DNA from: Nitrospira sp.
GTDB taxonomy: Bacteria; Nitrospirota; Nitrospiria; Nitrospirales; Nitrospiraceae
Assembly (NCBI GenBank): GCA_016715825.1
Contig: JADJXO010000001.1
Span: forward strand, 1 to 64,000
Reading direction: 5' to 3'
Length of the DNA: 64,000 nucleotides
In this document: positions 41,923 through 50,606 of the stretch, one piece after another
Layout: each line of letters starts with the position of its first letter
Position numbering within the stretch: the stretch's first letter is position 1
Position numbers and translations under genes: made by a program
Notes under the pieces: generated by a model
What the model was told of the DNA's origin: nothing
Databases searched by the model: none
The model's input: only the letters and a program-made list of their open reading frames with translations

Positions 41923-43038
41923 ATGAGGAGAGTTGGCATTATCTGCATTTCTCTTGCGATGATCCTTGGCTTGCCGCTGCTCGGCGTGCTGCTCGCTGGT
42001 AAACCGATCGGGCGCTATCTAGAATTTCCTCCCCGCACCAGTTACGTGGAACATGAACCTTTCTCCAGGCCAGTATTCCTCGTTCTGGGACTCTTGATCG
42101 TTCTACTCCTTGCGCCCATCCTCTTTCGGATTCTAGTTTCAAGTCTGCAGAAACGCTTCACGTCTGACGTTCCACGTTTCACGCTCCCCTGGTGGGGGTG
42201 GCTTGGAATCGGATGGACAGGACTCTGGTGGGTGGCAGCCTGGACTCGCGCCTCCTGGCTCGCTGCGGTTCAGGAACATACGTTCACGCCGCTGTGGATC
42301 GGCTACATCGTGACTGTCAACGCCTGCACGGTTGCCCGCACCGGTCGGTGTATGATGATCCATCGACTTCGCTATTTTCTCTCGTTGTTCCCTCTGAGCG
42401 CCGCCTTCTGGTGGCTGTTCGAGTATCTGAATCGCTTCGTGCAGAACTGGCACTACGTCGGCGTCGGCGAGCTGTCGTCACTCGAGTATTTCCTTCGAGC
42501 CACGATTCCGTTTTCTACGGTGATCCCAGCCGTCATCGGCACGGCGGAGTTACTGACTTCGTATCCTGCCGTTAGTGCGGGTCTGGAGAGGTTCACACCA
42601 ATTCACTTTGTGGCCAGGAACTGGCTAAGCTGGTCCTTGCTGATACTGTCCGGTCTCGGCCTCCTCGGCATCGGACCCTGGCCCAACTATCTCTTTCCGC
42701 TCGTTTGGGTTGGACCCCTGTTGCTGATCGTCTCGTTGGAATCACTGGCTGGACAACCGACAATGCTTTCCCCGCTTGCGCAGGGTGATTGGCGGGGTGT
42801 GTGGGTTCCGGCACTGGCTGCGCTGATCTGTGGGTTATTTTGGGAGCTATGGAACTGGAAGAGTCTCGCTCATTGGGAATACGCTGTTCCTTTCGTGCAT
42901 CGATTCCAACTGTTCGAGATGCCCGTGCTCGGCTACGCGGGCTATCTGCCGTTTGGGCTTGAATGTATGACGGTCGCTCACCTCTGTTTAAGTCGTCAGT
43001 TTTCCGGTGGCATGGAGTATCATAGCCCACGACCGTAA
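41923..43038 (+). CDS. Multi-pass membrane protein of unknown function
   Basis: A 371-residue protein with roughly eight to nine hydrophobic segments, starting with one at residues 5-27 and one at 48-72. Motifs such as WWGWLGIGWTGLWWVAAWTR and FWWLFEYLNRFVQNWHYVG are Trp-rich, typical of uncharacterised integral membrane proteins of this group. No catalytic motif is recognised. A run of TTCACG-like repeats (42155-42189) falls inside the gene in the loop after the second segment. It follows the DUF5069 gene closely and precedes a smaller membrane protein. Confidence 0.7.
   Translation: MRRVGIICISLAMILGLPLLGVLLAGKPIGRYLEFPPRTSYVEHEPFSRPVFLVLGLLIVLLLAPILFRILVSSLQKRFTSDVPRFTLPWWGWLGIGWTGLWWVAAWTRASWLAAVQEHTFTPLWIGYIVTVNACTVARTGRCMMIHRLRYFLSLFPLSAAFWWLFEYLNRFVQNWHYVGVGELSSLEYFLRATIPFSTVIPAVIGTAELLTSYPAVSAGLERFTPIHFVARNWLSWSLLILSGLGLLGIGPWPNYLFPLVWVGPLLLIVSLESLAGQPTMLSPLAQGDWRGVWVPALAALICGLFWELWNWKSLAHWEYAVPFVHRFQLFEMPVLGYAGYLPFGLECMTVAHLCLSRQFSGGMEYHSPRP
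42155..42189. repeat. TTCACGTTTCACG-type repeat run inside a coding region
   Basis: CTTCACGTCTGACGTTCCACG followed by TTTCACG is a chain of degenerate TTCACG units. It is similar to intergenic runs near 22100 and 26240, but here it is read as protein (about residues 79-88 of the membrane protein). Confidence 0.4.
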
Positions 43039-43063
43039 CGACTCCTTCTCATGAGTGGCTCGT

Positions 43064-43477
43064 ATGCCGGATAGATACCTGCTCAAACTCATTGGATTCA
43101 TTGCGCTTCTGAACGTCCTCCATCTTGTCGACCATATCTTCCGTGGAGATTTTCACTGGCCTATCGATGAGCAGTCGGTTGGGTTCATCGTCGTCGCTAC
43201 GGTCATCTTGGGTGGGCTGGCGCTTGGCGTATGGCTCTATCGAGTAGGTTGGGTGGGACCACGATTTTGGGTGATTGTTGGAGTGTTGGGGGTAGGGCTC
43301 GGGTGGTTCTCGCATTTCAGTCCGATGACCGACCAGCCTGTGTCGGTTGTGTACCGGGGGTATGCAACGCCTTGGGTGGGAGCCTTGGCCGTCGGTTGTC
43401 TGTTTCTACTGATGGTGTCTGTGTTGGGAGCGACGCTGTATGCTGGGTATCTATGGAAGCGAGGGAGTTCCTCATAA
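43064..43477 (+). CDS. Small membrane protein, four predicted helices
   Basis: A 137-residue protein with hydrophobic segments near residues 6-24, 42-62, 68-86 and 107-130. Seen: LLNVLHLVDHIFRGDFHWP after the first segment. No family is recognised. ATG 43064 is used; an in-frame GTG nine bases upstream is equally possible and neither has a strong ribosome site. It lies 25 bases after the larger membrane-protein gene and converges with the secreted repeat protein gene. Confidence 0.6.
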   Translation: MPDRYLLKLIGFIALLNVLHLVDHIFRGDFHWPIDEQSVGFIVVATVILGGLALGVWLYRVGWVGPRFWVIVGVLGVGLGWFSHFSPMTDQPVSVVYRGYATPWVGALAVGCLFLLMVSVLGATLYAGYLWKRGSSS

Positions 43478-43497
43478 TCGAGCAACCAGATGAGCTC

Positions 43498-44130
43498 TTA
43501 TCTCATTTCCGTCCAGAAGCCTGCTTGCGAGCGGAAGGCCAGTTGGCGTGCTGTCGTGCGGACCACGGCGGCGTCGTTATTGTGGTCGATGGACTGCACC
43601 AGCTCATTCGGCGACAGGCGGACCCAGAAGAAGCCTCCCGTAAACGCCGAAATGGCGAGCGCTCGTTCGGAAGTCACCACCACCATCACGTGGCCGCGTC
43701 CGCGTAACTGCGTGACTGTCTCATTAGGCCCCAGTGCTTCACTGAACCAGTGGCCTCGACTCTCTTGAAACCCATGGATGCGTCGGTTTGTGTGAACGAT
43801 AACCAAGCGGGGCAATGTCTGATGCTGTTCGACATGTTCTTCTACGTCCAACTGGACCTCGGTCCATCGATGTAATGCCGAGGAAAACCCCAAAAGCCGG
43901 CGGGAGGTCTGTACAAAACCGGCCGGCCCCTTCGCCGCCGTGGTGACGATGGATTCATTGACTCCCAACGCTTCCTCAACCGGGCTTCCTCCTCCCGGCA
44001 GCGCGACGACCTTGTCTTCGACGATCGTGACGAGAACCTCGATGGGGTGGACTTGTGCGGCGACAGGACCTGAGCCAAAGCCCACGATGAGGAGGAGAAG
44101 CACTATGGGGTGAAGGGTAGGGTAACGCAT
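43498..44130 (-). CDS. Secreted protein with about four propeller-like repeats
   Basis: A 210-residue exported protein of unknown function. A signal peptide (LLLLIVGFGSGPVAA, cleavage before QVHP) leads into units of about 40 residues with a shared pattern: a strand ending in VxTxRR, then LGFxxxxxxWxExxL and NExV. Examples are VQTSRRLLGFSSALHRWTEV, VHTNRRIHGFQESRGHWFSE, VTSERALAISAFTGGFFWVR and VRTTARQLAFRSQAGFWTE. This looks like an incomplete beta-propeller. ATG 44130 follows GAAGG by about six bases; an extension to 44181 is in frame without a ribosome site. Confidence 0.65.
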   Translation of the reverse strand: MRYPTLHPIVLLLLIVGFGSGPVAAQVHPIEVLVTIVEDKVVALPGGGSPVEEALGVNESIVTTAAKGPAGFVQTSRRLLGFSSALHRWTEVQLDVEEHVEQHQTLPRLVIVHTNRRIHGFQESRGHWFSEALGPNETVTQLRGRGHVMVVVTSERALAISAFTGGFFWVRLSPNELVQSIDHNNDAAVVRTTARQLAFRSQAGFWTEMR

Positions 44131-44290
44131 CCGAAGCCTTCGCGAGCAGCCGGTTTGACGCGGTCGTGTCATGTTCATCATATAAGGAATCGAGTCTTGG
44201 CGTCTTCATGCGAGGCCTACTGGTGTGATGCCGTCTTGTGGGGCGGGGGAATTTCGTGGTTGCGAGGATGTTCCAAGGCGGAAAACGTCG

Positions 44291-44320
44291 ACGCCGTCAA
44301 CCCTAGAGGGCTGACGGCGT
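44291..44320. terminator. Probable bidirectional terminator hairpin
   Basis: ACGCCGTCAACCC pairs with GGGCTGACGGCGT (one G-T pair) around a tiny loop. It lies between two minus-strand genes, downstream of the 142-residue protein gene. The T-runs on each side are short (TTTCTTC on plus, CGTTTTC on minus), so efficiency is uncertain. Confidence 0.55.
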
Positions 44321-44352
44321 TTCTTCATTACGACTCAATGGGTTGGATGATG

Positions 44353-44781
44353 TTACGCGGAGGGCAACGTCAGGAGCTTCTTCATTTCGCAGTGAGCGAG
44401 CACGACATCGGGTGCCCGCTGGAGGGCTTCATAGTAGCTTCGCTCATACCCGTCACCGATTTCGGAAGGACGAATCAACATCCGGATCTCCGTCAGGAGC
44501 ATCGCGACCTCGTCGATGGTCGGCTGATCATGGCCATCCAACAGTTCATCGATGCGGACGACCATGTTGGAAAGAGGATGAAGCCAGGTAAACCATGGGT
44601 CGTTCATCACGAGCTGCAGGAGTTGTCCTGTAGAGTCCACGCGGCCATAAATTCGCTCGTAGGTCAGCTGTTCGGCGACGATCAGGGCTTTGTGCAAGCC
44701 CAGGAGCCCGTGGCGGACATCCGTCAGAGTGCGACGAAGTGGGGTTTCTCGAATTTGTGTTTGTTTTGATGAGATAGCCAT
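44353..44781 (-). CDS. Conserved-looking helical protein, 142 residues
   Basis: A soluble, predicted all-helical protein of unknown function. Seen: RRTLTDVRHGLLGLHKALIVAEQLTYERIYGRV, then QLLQLVMNDPWFTWLHPLSNMVVRIDELL and AMLLTEIRMLI. The pattern ERxxGRxxxxGxxLQLVxxDPWFxWLxPLS looks like a family core, but I do not know its name. No signal or membrane segment is present. A terminator hairpin follows. Confidence 0.62.
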   Translation of the reverse strand: MAISSKQTQIRETPLRRTLTDVRHGLLGLHKALIVAEQLTYERIYGRVDSTGQLLQLVMNDPWFTWLHPLSNMVVRIDELLDGHDQPTIDEVAMLLTEIRMLIRPSEIGDGYERSYYEALQRAPDVVLAHCEMKKLLTLPSA

Positions 44782-44977
44782 AATGGTAATCTTACCAGCT
44801 CAATTAAAAAATGGGGGTTTGGGTGACATTTACCAGCATGAGCACCGTATTAGGTTCCTTATCGGATCTTCGCTGCTCCTTCTAAAGTCGTGATTCAAAT
44901 TAATGGGAGGCGATGAACTACAGCGAGTTTGAGATCAATGAGGACGGTAGGACATGTCCACGCCCGATGGGGCGGCA

Positions 44978-45808
44978 TTATGGTGGCAGTATGGTTGAAA
45001 CAGGTGGGTTGGGAAGGTCTTGCCGATCCTGAATCTGTACAATTGTGTCTTCTCCAGGGAGATCTTCCCAGGGACTCAACAGGTTGCCGTAAAACGCAAA
45101 GAGTTCACCAGTCAATCGGGCGGTATGAGCAGGGTCTGTGGGATGTTTTCGCCGGATATAGTCGTTGAGGACTCGACCGTCGCCTGTCCTGTGGATATGC
45201 GGTTGCTCCAAGTTCATTCGATAGCGCTCAATGGCACTTGCAACGCGGCTGATGAAGACGACGGTCCCGTCCGGCTCCACTTCCTCAACGATGCCGATAT
45301 GGGTGAGGGGATCGTTCGCCTTCCCGTCGCCATTAAAATCCCACGTGTTGTCGAAAAACACGAGGTCGCCTGGCCGGACATCCGGTCCACGATGAAGGAC
45401 GCCATGCCGATGCACATGGTTGTAGATGAGTCGGACCCCGTTGGCGTTCACATCCTGGCTGATTGCCCGGTAGAGATCGATGCCGTGTGCCAGGTAGACG
45501 GCACGAGCCACTCCAGCACAGTCGTAGGCGATTCGTTTACCCTGGCTCATGATCGTCCGTGCTCCGACCAACCGTGCTGCGGACTGAACGATGGCCGATC
45601 GGCTGGGCAACGACGTCAAAAAGGGAACCGCCTGTCGCTCAGGAGGTAATGTAGCCAGGGATTGAGTCGGTCGAGAGGGTCGGGAATGAGCCGGTTGATC
45701 AACGGACATCGGTACCTTACCCATGAGCCGCGCAGACGTCGGTATCGGCGTCGTACAGCCGGCCAGAGGCATGAGGATCACAACGGCGATAAGTACGAGG
45801 TATCTCAT
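44978..45808 (-). CDS. Lipoprotein with an NlpC/P60-like peptidase domain
   Basis: A 276-residue protein: signal peptide with lipobox PLAGC near residue 18, a Pro/Ser/Thr-rich linker, then a Cys-peptidase-like domain. The domain has YDCAGVARAVYLAHG (candidate nucleophile Cys), DVRPGDLVFFDNTWD, and DPLTHIGIVEEV (candidate catalytic His). NlpC/P60 proteins cut peptidoglycan stem peptides. The ordering matches that family, though the motif is slightly unusual and inserts NGDGKAND between strand and His. It begins five bases after the AAA ATPase gene stop, so both are on one message. Confidence 0.78.
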   Translation of the reverse strand: MRYLVLIAVVILMPLAGCTTPIPTSARLMGKVPMSVDQPAHSRPSRPTQSLATLPPERQAVPFLTSLPSRSAIVQSAARLVGARTIMSQGKRIAYDCAGVARAVYLAHGIDLYRAISQDVNANGVRLIYNHVHRHGVLHRGPDVRPGDLVFFDNTWDFNGDGKANDPLTHIGIVEEVEPDGTVVFISRVASAIERYRMNLEQPHIHRTGDGRVLNDYIRRKHPTDPAHTARLTGELFAFYGNLLSPWEDLPGEDTIVQIQDRQDLPNPPVSTILPP

Positions 45809-45813
45809 TTAGG

Positions 45814-47373
45814 CTACCGCACGTTCACGAATCGGCCTTCGGCTGTTCGGCGGAGTGCATCGATGTCTTCCCGTCTGGTGACCGAAAGGGGAACCGTCTG
45901 GGTCAATTCTTCAATGAGGAGATCGGTTGTGAGCGGCGTTTTCCGATGGAGGGCCCGATAAAGCGCCGCAACGACGGCCTGCTCGATCTCAGAGCCGCTG
46001 AACCCATCACTGGCACTGACGATTGTACCGAGGTCGAATTGAGCACGGTCTTGCTTGCGCAAACTCAGGTGAATGTTCCAGATGGATGCTCGTTCGGTAT
46101 CGTCCGGTAGGTCGACGAAAAAGATTTCGTCAAACCGCCCTTTTCGCAAGAGTTCCGGTGGCAAGGACGAGAGATCATTGGCTGTGGCGATGACGAACAC
46201 ATCCTGTTTTTTCTCCTGCAGCCACGTGAGAAACGCCCCGAAGAGTCGGCGGCTTAAGCCTGCGTCGGCCTCGCCGCTCCCGCCTCCGGCGACCATGGCT
46301 TTCTCAATTTCATCGATCCAGAGCACGATCGGGGACAAGGATTCGGCCATCTCAATGGCTTTACGGAAATTCTTTTCCGACTCGCCGATGAACTTGTCGA
46401 ACAAGCGGCCGGCGTCGAGTTTCAAGAGTGGCAGCTTCCATTCCCGTGCAATGGCCTTTGCAGCCAGCGATTTACCACAGCCCGGCACTCCGACTAGCAT
46501 AATGCCTCGAGGCGGCGTGAGGTTGAGTGATTTCGCTTCCTCCGTAAACCCGACCTGCGCGCGTTCCAACCAGGCCTTGAGATTGGTGAAGCCCCCCAGT
46601 TCAAACCGGTTGTCTTCCAATGGATAGTACTCCAACAGTCCGCCATCCTTAATAGCCTGCACTTTACGTTTCAGAATAGCCTGCACGTCGTCGGCCGAGA
46701 GGGTGCCACGTTCGACGAGACAATGGGCTACGGCTTGGCGCGCTTGATGGAGTGTGAAACCCTGTAACGCACGCAGGATCGCATCGGCATCTCGGCTGCT
46801 CGGTCCCTTATCTGCTGTCTGGGTCTCATTGATTGACCTCAGCATGCTCTGCACGAGAGTGGTCGATCGCAGGCGAGTGGAAGTGCGAGGTGCCAATGAA
46901 CGAAGTAGATCGTGCAGCATGGATCGCAGCTCCTCTCGATCAGGCAGCCTCAGATCGAGTCGTACGGCAGACTGCTCTAATTCCAACGGGAGCGTAATCG
47001 GCTGACCGGTCAGGATGCAGGTGGATCGTGATCGGCTGTAGGCGGCTCCGACCTCACGAAGCTGCCGGCATATGGCAGGATCTTGCAGATGGGGGCCGAG
47101 ATCTTTCAGCCAGAATACCGCTTCAACAGTAAGCCCGTGGATGTGCTGGAGCACGGCCAAGGGTGTGGCGGTCATTCTGCTGAGCGTCGGGGCATCGTCG
47201 GCACGCGTCAGCCCTCTGGTGACGGACCATTCGAAGAGGGGCATCCGTTCCTGAGCTGTGACTGATTGCAGGAGGGCCAGCACCCGGTCCTCTTCCACCG
47301 TTTCGATCACGACGAGAGGATGGGAGGAACGGATCAGGATGCGGAGATCGTGCACACTGGTTGACAGAGCCAT
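45814..47373 (-). CDS. AAA+ ATPase, Ycf46-like
   Basis: A 519-residue cytoplasmic ATPase. The N-terminal half (ETVEEDRVLALLQ, FWLKDLGPHLQDP, LPLELE) matches the degenerate first AAA module of Ycf46-like proteins. The second is intact: Walker A GVPGCGKS, GRLFDKFIGESEKNFRKAI, Walker B IVLWIDEIEKA, sensor VIATANDLSSLPPELLRKGRFDEIFFVDLP and the helical lid GFSGSEIEQAVVAAL. Its cellular target is unknown; family members have been tied to carbon and photosynthetic control in cyanobacteria. It lies upstream of the NlpC/P60-like lipoprotein gene with a five-base gap. Confidence 0.86.
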   Translation of the reverse strand: MALSTSVHDLRILIRSSHPLVVIETVEEDRVLALLQSVTAQERMPLFEWSVTRGLTRADDAPTLSRMTATPLAVLQHIHGLTVEAVFWLKDLGPHLQDPAICRQLREVGAAYSRSRSTCILTGQPITLPLELEQSAVRLDLRLPDREELRSMLHDLLRSLAPRTSTRLRSTTLVQSMLRSINETQTADKGPSSRDADAILRALQGFTLHQARQAVAHCLVERGTLSADDVQAILKRKVQAIKDGGLLEYYPLEDNRFELGGFTNLKAWLERAQVGFTEEAKSLNLTPPRGIMLVGVPGCGKSLAAKAIAREWKLPLLKLDAGRLFDKFIGESEKNFRKAIEMAESLSPIVLWIDEIEKAMVAGGGSGEADAGLSRRLFGAFLTWLQEKKQDVFVIATANDLSSLPPELLRKGRFDEIFFVDLPDDTERASIWNIHLSLRKQDRAQFDLGTIVSASDGFSGSEIEQAVVAALYRALHRKTPLTTDLLIEELTQTVPLSVTRREDIDALRRTAEGRFVNVR

Positions 47374-47447
47374 CGCGTGGAAATGCTAGCATGCGGCCTC
47401 GATCGGACCAAGAAAAGCGATGATTGTAACCGCCGGTCAGCCAAGCG

Positions 47448-48125
47448 TTAGGCTTTAGTCGGGCTGGCGAGTGCTTTGCTGATCTCACGAATCAGGCGCT
47501 GTTCGATTTCCACCGTTTCCTCAGGGCTGACGTTCAACACACGGCCGCCTTGGGCCACGCGCTCGAATTCAGCTTTCACCGAGAGTTTGGTCTGATTGTC
47601 TTGAAGGGCTTCGAGTGAAATGAGGTATTGGTTTCGTGAACCGGTCACTTCGAGCGTCGGGGGGTTCGAGACCTTGCGTTCCGTAACGTAGATGGCCCTG
47701 TGATCGGTTTTGACGCTGACCTTTGGACGATACCCGTTTCGTGTCAGGGCCTCGTCAACGACCTTGACCACGAGTTCAAGAGGGCGAGGGAGTATATCGG
47801 ACTGTGCACCCTTGTCCTCAACTTTGAGAGATTCGGAGACCTGCGATCCAATCATCTGTTTGGTTTCCACCAACTCCTTCTCGAGTTCCTCTTTGGTGCC
47901 CTTTGCGTCGCGAAGTTCTTGATTGAGTAGATCGATTTGCTGCTGCATAACCCTGTTTCCGTCTTGCAGGGAACTAAGCAAGGATTCTTGTTTGGCGACT
48001 TGTTTCTTGAGGACTTCGTTTTCTGCACGAGAGGGATCGCTGTCCTGGGCGCAGCCATACAGAGAGACGAACAAGATGCACCAGAGTCTGAATCGTGATC
48101 GACCGCCAAGTATTGTGTCTTGCAC
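47448..48125 (-). CDS. Coiled-coil lipoprotein of unknown function
   Basis: A 225-residue lipoprotein. GTG 48125 is chosen for AGGAGGAA directly upstream; the longer in-frame start lacks it. Seen: hydrophobic segment LWCILFVSLYGC (lipobox Cys near residue 24), a coiled coil over about residues 30-95 (EVLKKQVAKQESLLSSL... QQQIDLLNQEL), then a mixed alpha/beta C-terminal domain with VVKVVDEALTRNGYRPKVSV and an acidic closing helix. It diverges from the secreted protein at 48222. Confidence 0.7.
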   Translation of the reverse strand: MQDTILGGRSRFRLWCILFVSLYGCAQDSDPSRAENEVLKKQVAKQESLLSSLQDGNRVMQQQIDLLNQELRDAKGTKEELEKELVETKQMIGSQVSESLKVEDKGAQSDILPRPLELVVKVVDEALTRNGYRPKVSVKTDHRAIYVTERKVSNPPTLEVTGSRNQYLISLEALQDNQTKLSVKAEFERVAQGGRVLNVSPEETVEIEQRLIREISKALASPTKA

Positions 48126-48221
48126 GCGAGTTCCTCCTGAAAGCGTCGTGGGATTATCCACGCTTCTGCCTGAGTTGTCTACGCAATATCTCACGTTTGA
48201 CCGCGCCAAGGATTCACCGGT

Positions 48222-48851
48222 ATGTTCACGACCACGAAGGTGATGGCGGCCTTAATGATGTGGTCTTTGCCATTTCTCGTCGTGCAGTCTCCCGTTATGG
48301 TGGAGAGCGGGCAGGCGGCGGCGAGTATGTCGCAGGAGGATTATAGTCTGTACGACCGAGTCATTGAGGATAAATTTCTTACCTCGCAGATCCAATTGGT
48401 CCTACTGGAGCGCTTCACCGTTTCTCGGTTGGTTCCTGGACAAGATGGATCTCTGATGCTGGATGTCTTTCGGCAGCAGGGCTATTTCGACGATATGCTG
48501 CCGCACGAGCTTGTCCGAGACTTTCTCGGATCCAACCAAACCCCTGTTCCCCTGGAACCTCGGTTCCAGTTCGGCATTCGCTACCGATTCGTCACCGAGG
48601 GCACGACGGAAGATCCAGAGGCTGGTGCTGCGGTTCTAGTTCTGCGCAATCAGGCTCGGCCCGTACAAAGGCCTTCTGTGCTCGACCGGCTCGCCTTTTC
48701 ACGTGTGGGGCGGACGTTGAATAACGATCAGGCTCTCGTCTACGTGGAAAATGTTCGCCCTGATCGGACCGGGGCAGGCTTTCTTGTGTGGTATCGCCGA
48801 GAGGAACAGGAGTGGAAGCACGTCGATACAGAAATCATCTGGATTATGTGA
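48222..48851 (+). CDS. Secreted protein of unknown function
   Basis: A 209-residue protein with an N-terminal hydrophobic signal (MMWSLPFLVVQSPVMV) and probable cleavage near residues 32-35. The mature part, SQEDYSLYDRVIEDKFLTSQIQLVLLERFT..., DGSLMLDVFRQQGYF, and VGRTLNNDQALVYVENVRPDRTGAGFLVWYRREEQEWKHVD, suggests a mixed alpha/beta domain. No family is recognised. It is followed by the MBL-fold hydrolase gene. Confidence 0.65.
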   Translation: MFTTTKVMAALMMWSLPFLVVQSPVMVESGQAAASMSQEDYSLYDRVIEDKFLTSQIQLVLLERFTVSRLVPGQDGSLMLDVFRQQGYFDDMLPHELVRDFLGSNQTPVPLEPRFQFGIRYRFVTEGTTEDPEAGAAVLVLRNQARPVQRPSVLDRLAFSRVGRTLNNDQALVYVENVRPDRTGAGFLVWYRREEQEWKHVDTEIIWIM

Positions 48852-48918
48852 GCGTGAGAGGAAGCAGATGGTGGCTCGCTTGCGTTGGCAGAGTATTGGG
48901 CTGTAGCATGCCTCTACG

Positions 48919-49557
48919 ATGACGGCGTTGATCCGGAAAACCTTCTCGGTCCCTCCGCTGGGCTGCAATTGCTCGATCATCGGCGATCCGGTCACGAAGC
49001 AAGCGGTTGTGATCGATCCTGGCGGCGCACCCGAACGAATTCTCCGTGAAGTGCAGCAGCTGGGGTGCACGGTCAGCCATATTCTCCATACCCATGCCCA
49101 TCTCGACCACTTTTTGGCATCTAGCGAAATCAAGAAGGCGACCGGCGCGGTGATTTGTCTCCATCAGGAGGATCTCCACTTGTGGAACAATCTGGAGCTC
49201 CAATGTCGTGTATTCGGGGTCTCGTACGTGCCGGCCCTGCCGCCCGACCATTGGCTGACCGATGAGGAAAAGGTCATGCTGGGGCAGGTGCCGATCGTGG
49301 CGCTCCATACACCAGGCCACACGCCTGGGTCGATCAGTTTTTATCTGCCCAATGACAAGCTCGTGCTGGCCGGCGATACGCTCTTCCGGGGGAGCATCGG
49401 CCGGACCGACTTATGGGGTGGGAACTTTGAGGCCATCGAACAGTCGATTCGCGAGCGACTCTATACGCTCGATGAGACCACGACGGTGATAACCGGACAT
49501 GGACCGGACACGGAAATTGGTCTCGAAAAAGAATCGAATCAGTTTATCCGTGTGTGA
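48919..49557 (+). CDS. MBL-fold hydrolase, glyoxalase II-like
   Basis: A predicted metal-dependent thioester or related hydrolase of 212 residues. Seen: HTHAHLDHF (HxHxDH), a second metal His in HTPGHTPGS, the bridging Asp in AGDTLFRGSIGRTDL and the final His in TGHGPDTEIG. The N-terminus NCSIIGDP and VVIDPGGAPERIL is typical. The short length fits the YcbL-type rather than full glyoxalase II with its extra C-terminal substrate domain. It is probably cytoplasmic. Confidence 0.9.
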   Translation: MTALIRKTFSVPPLGCNCSIIGDPVTKQAVVIDPGGAPERILREVQQLGCTVSHILHTHAHLDHFLASSEIKKATGAVICLHQEDLHLWNNLELQCRVFGVSYVPALPPDHWLTDEEKVMLGQVPIVALHTPGHTPGSISFYLPNDKLVLAGDTLFRGSIGRTDLWGGNFEAIEQSIRERLYTLDETTTVITGHGPDTEIGLEKESNQFIRV

Positions 49558-49589
49558 CGGTTTTGAAGGACGTACGCCTTTGACCCGCA

Positions 49590-49705
49590 CTATTCAAAAA
49601 GGTCGTCCTGCTAGGCCTCAGCGAGCGAAGAGGTGAGTCGTACTTTTGGCTGTACGGTGAGCCTCTAAGCGATGCGAGAACAACGCAGGTGGCGTTTTTC
49701 AATAG
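49590..49705. repeat. Palindromic repeat element with imperfect terminal inverted repeats
   Basis: 116 bases bounded by CTATTCAAAAAGG...CCTGC (49590-49611) and GCAGG...TTTTTCAATAG (49685-49705), inverted with several mismatches. The interior can fold: CGAAGAGGTGAGTCGTAC opposite GTACGGTGAGCCTCTAAGCG around TTTTGGCT. No coding capacity. It is a different family from the element at 24833-24990 but shares the outer poly-A/T ends. Confidence 0.55.
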
Positions 49706-49710
49706 CTGCG

Positions 49711-50031
49711 CTACTCCTTGGCCATACGTTCCTTAAGACGCGCAATCCGTTTTTCAGTCGATTGTTTGATAAAGATCATATTCTCGGCGAGATGTTGTTG
49801 GGCGTTGATCTTTCCTTCCTCGCGACGTTGCTGCTGATCGAGCCCAAACTGGGCGATGATCGGCCCATCCTCCTTGTTCAGTTCTTTCCAGATTTCGGCA
49901 CAACGTGATTGTTTGGCTACGGGATACTTGTCGCAGGGTGGATCGGCAGCTGCCGAGACTGAAGCTGTGAGGAGTGAACTAAAGAGCAGAGCGGAAAGTC
50001 CAAACCAGTATTGATCCATACGGTTCTTCAT
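49711..50031 (-). CDS. Small exported protein, charged helical
   Basis: A 106-residue protein with signal peptide (FGLSALLFSSLLTASVSA, cleavage near AAADPP) and a mature part of about 75 residues. The mature part has two Cys near its N-terminus (PPCDKYP, SRCAEIW) and a long charged helix ending KRIARLKERMAKE. ATG 50031 has GGGAGGG upstream. The family is not recognised. The palindromic repeat element ends just after its stop codon. Confidence 0.6.
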   Translation of the reverse strand: MKNRMDQYWFGLSALLFSSLLTASVSAAADPPCDKYPVAKQSRCAEIWKELNKEDGPIIAQFGLDQQQRREEGKINAQQHLAENMIFIKQSTEKRIARLKERMAKE

Positions 50032-50183
50032 GAGAATGACCCTCCCGAACACGCGAGCACCATATCATAACTCGCGATGTCGCGTAGAGCCTTCCGACCT
50101 ATTAAGGGGGATGCGGACGCTATTTCAAAGATTGAGGTAGGAAGGACTTCCTGTAAGCGCCTGTCTCTACGAATAGTGAGCTA

Positions 50184-50516
50184 TCAGGAACAGAATGGAC
50201 AATGATCCAATCGCATCAGGGTCGCGAACCAATCATTCGCATTTGCTGTGCTGAGTACATGCCATCCGACATTCCTTTTACAGACCGGACATCGAATTAG
50301 GACTGATAAGAACCCAAATGCTAGTACCCCCGTTCCTATGAAAACAAAGGAAAGCACTATCTGGTCACGATACCAGGCATAGGCTGCTTGGCCTGAGGGG
50401 AAATTAACACTCCATACGAACATAGCAAAGATGACGAGATCAATCATGGTCAGAACAAGGAATAGGACGATCTTCCAAAATTGTTGTGTCTGCTGTATCC
50501 AGAATCGGTCATTCAT
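50184..50516 (-). CDS. Small membrane protein with a Cys-pair zinc-ribbon-like tail
   Basis: A 110-residue protein. Two hydrophobic segments (near residues 15-35 and 53-75) are followed by CPVCKRN and, about 28 residues later, CPFCS at the very C-terminus, a likely four-Cys metal site facing the cytoplasm. ATG 50516 is used; a GTG at 50567 is in frame and neither has a strong ribosome site. Its family and function are not known to me. Confidence 0.5.
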   Translation of the reverse strand: MNDRFWIQQTQQFWKIVLFLVLTMIDLVIFAMFVWSVNFPSGQAAYAWYRDQIVLSFVFIGTGVLAFGFLSVLIRCPVCKRNVGWHVLSTANANDWFATLMRLDHCPFCS

Positions 50517-50606
50517 TTGCAACGGGCCATAGCATTTAGCGAATCTTAGCTTCTGCCTATCGTACACCAGTCTCTAAGGATATAAGGGCCAGTATGGAAT
50601 AGTCTG

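Noticed and set aside
45020..45649. 209-codon plus-strand frame
   Set aside because: Opposite the NlpC/P60-like lipoprotein gene, which has lipobox and catalytic motifs.
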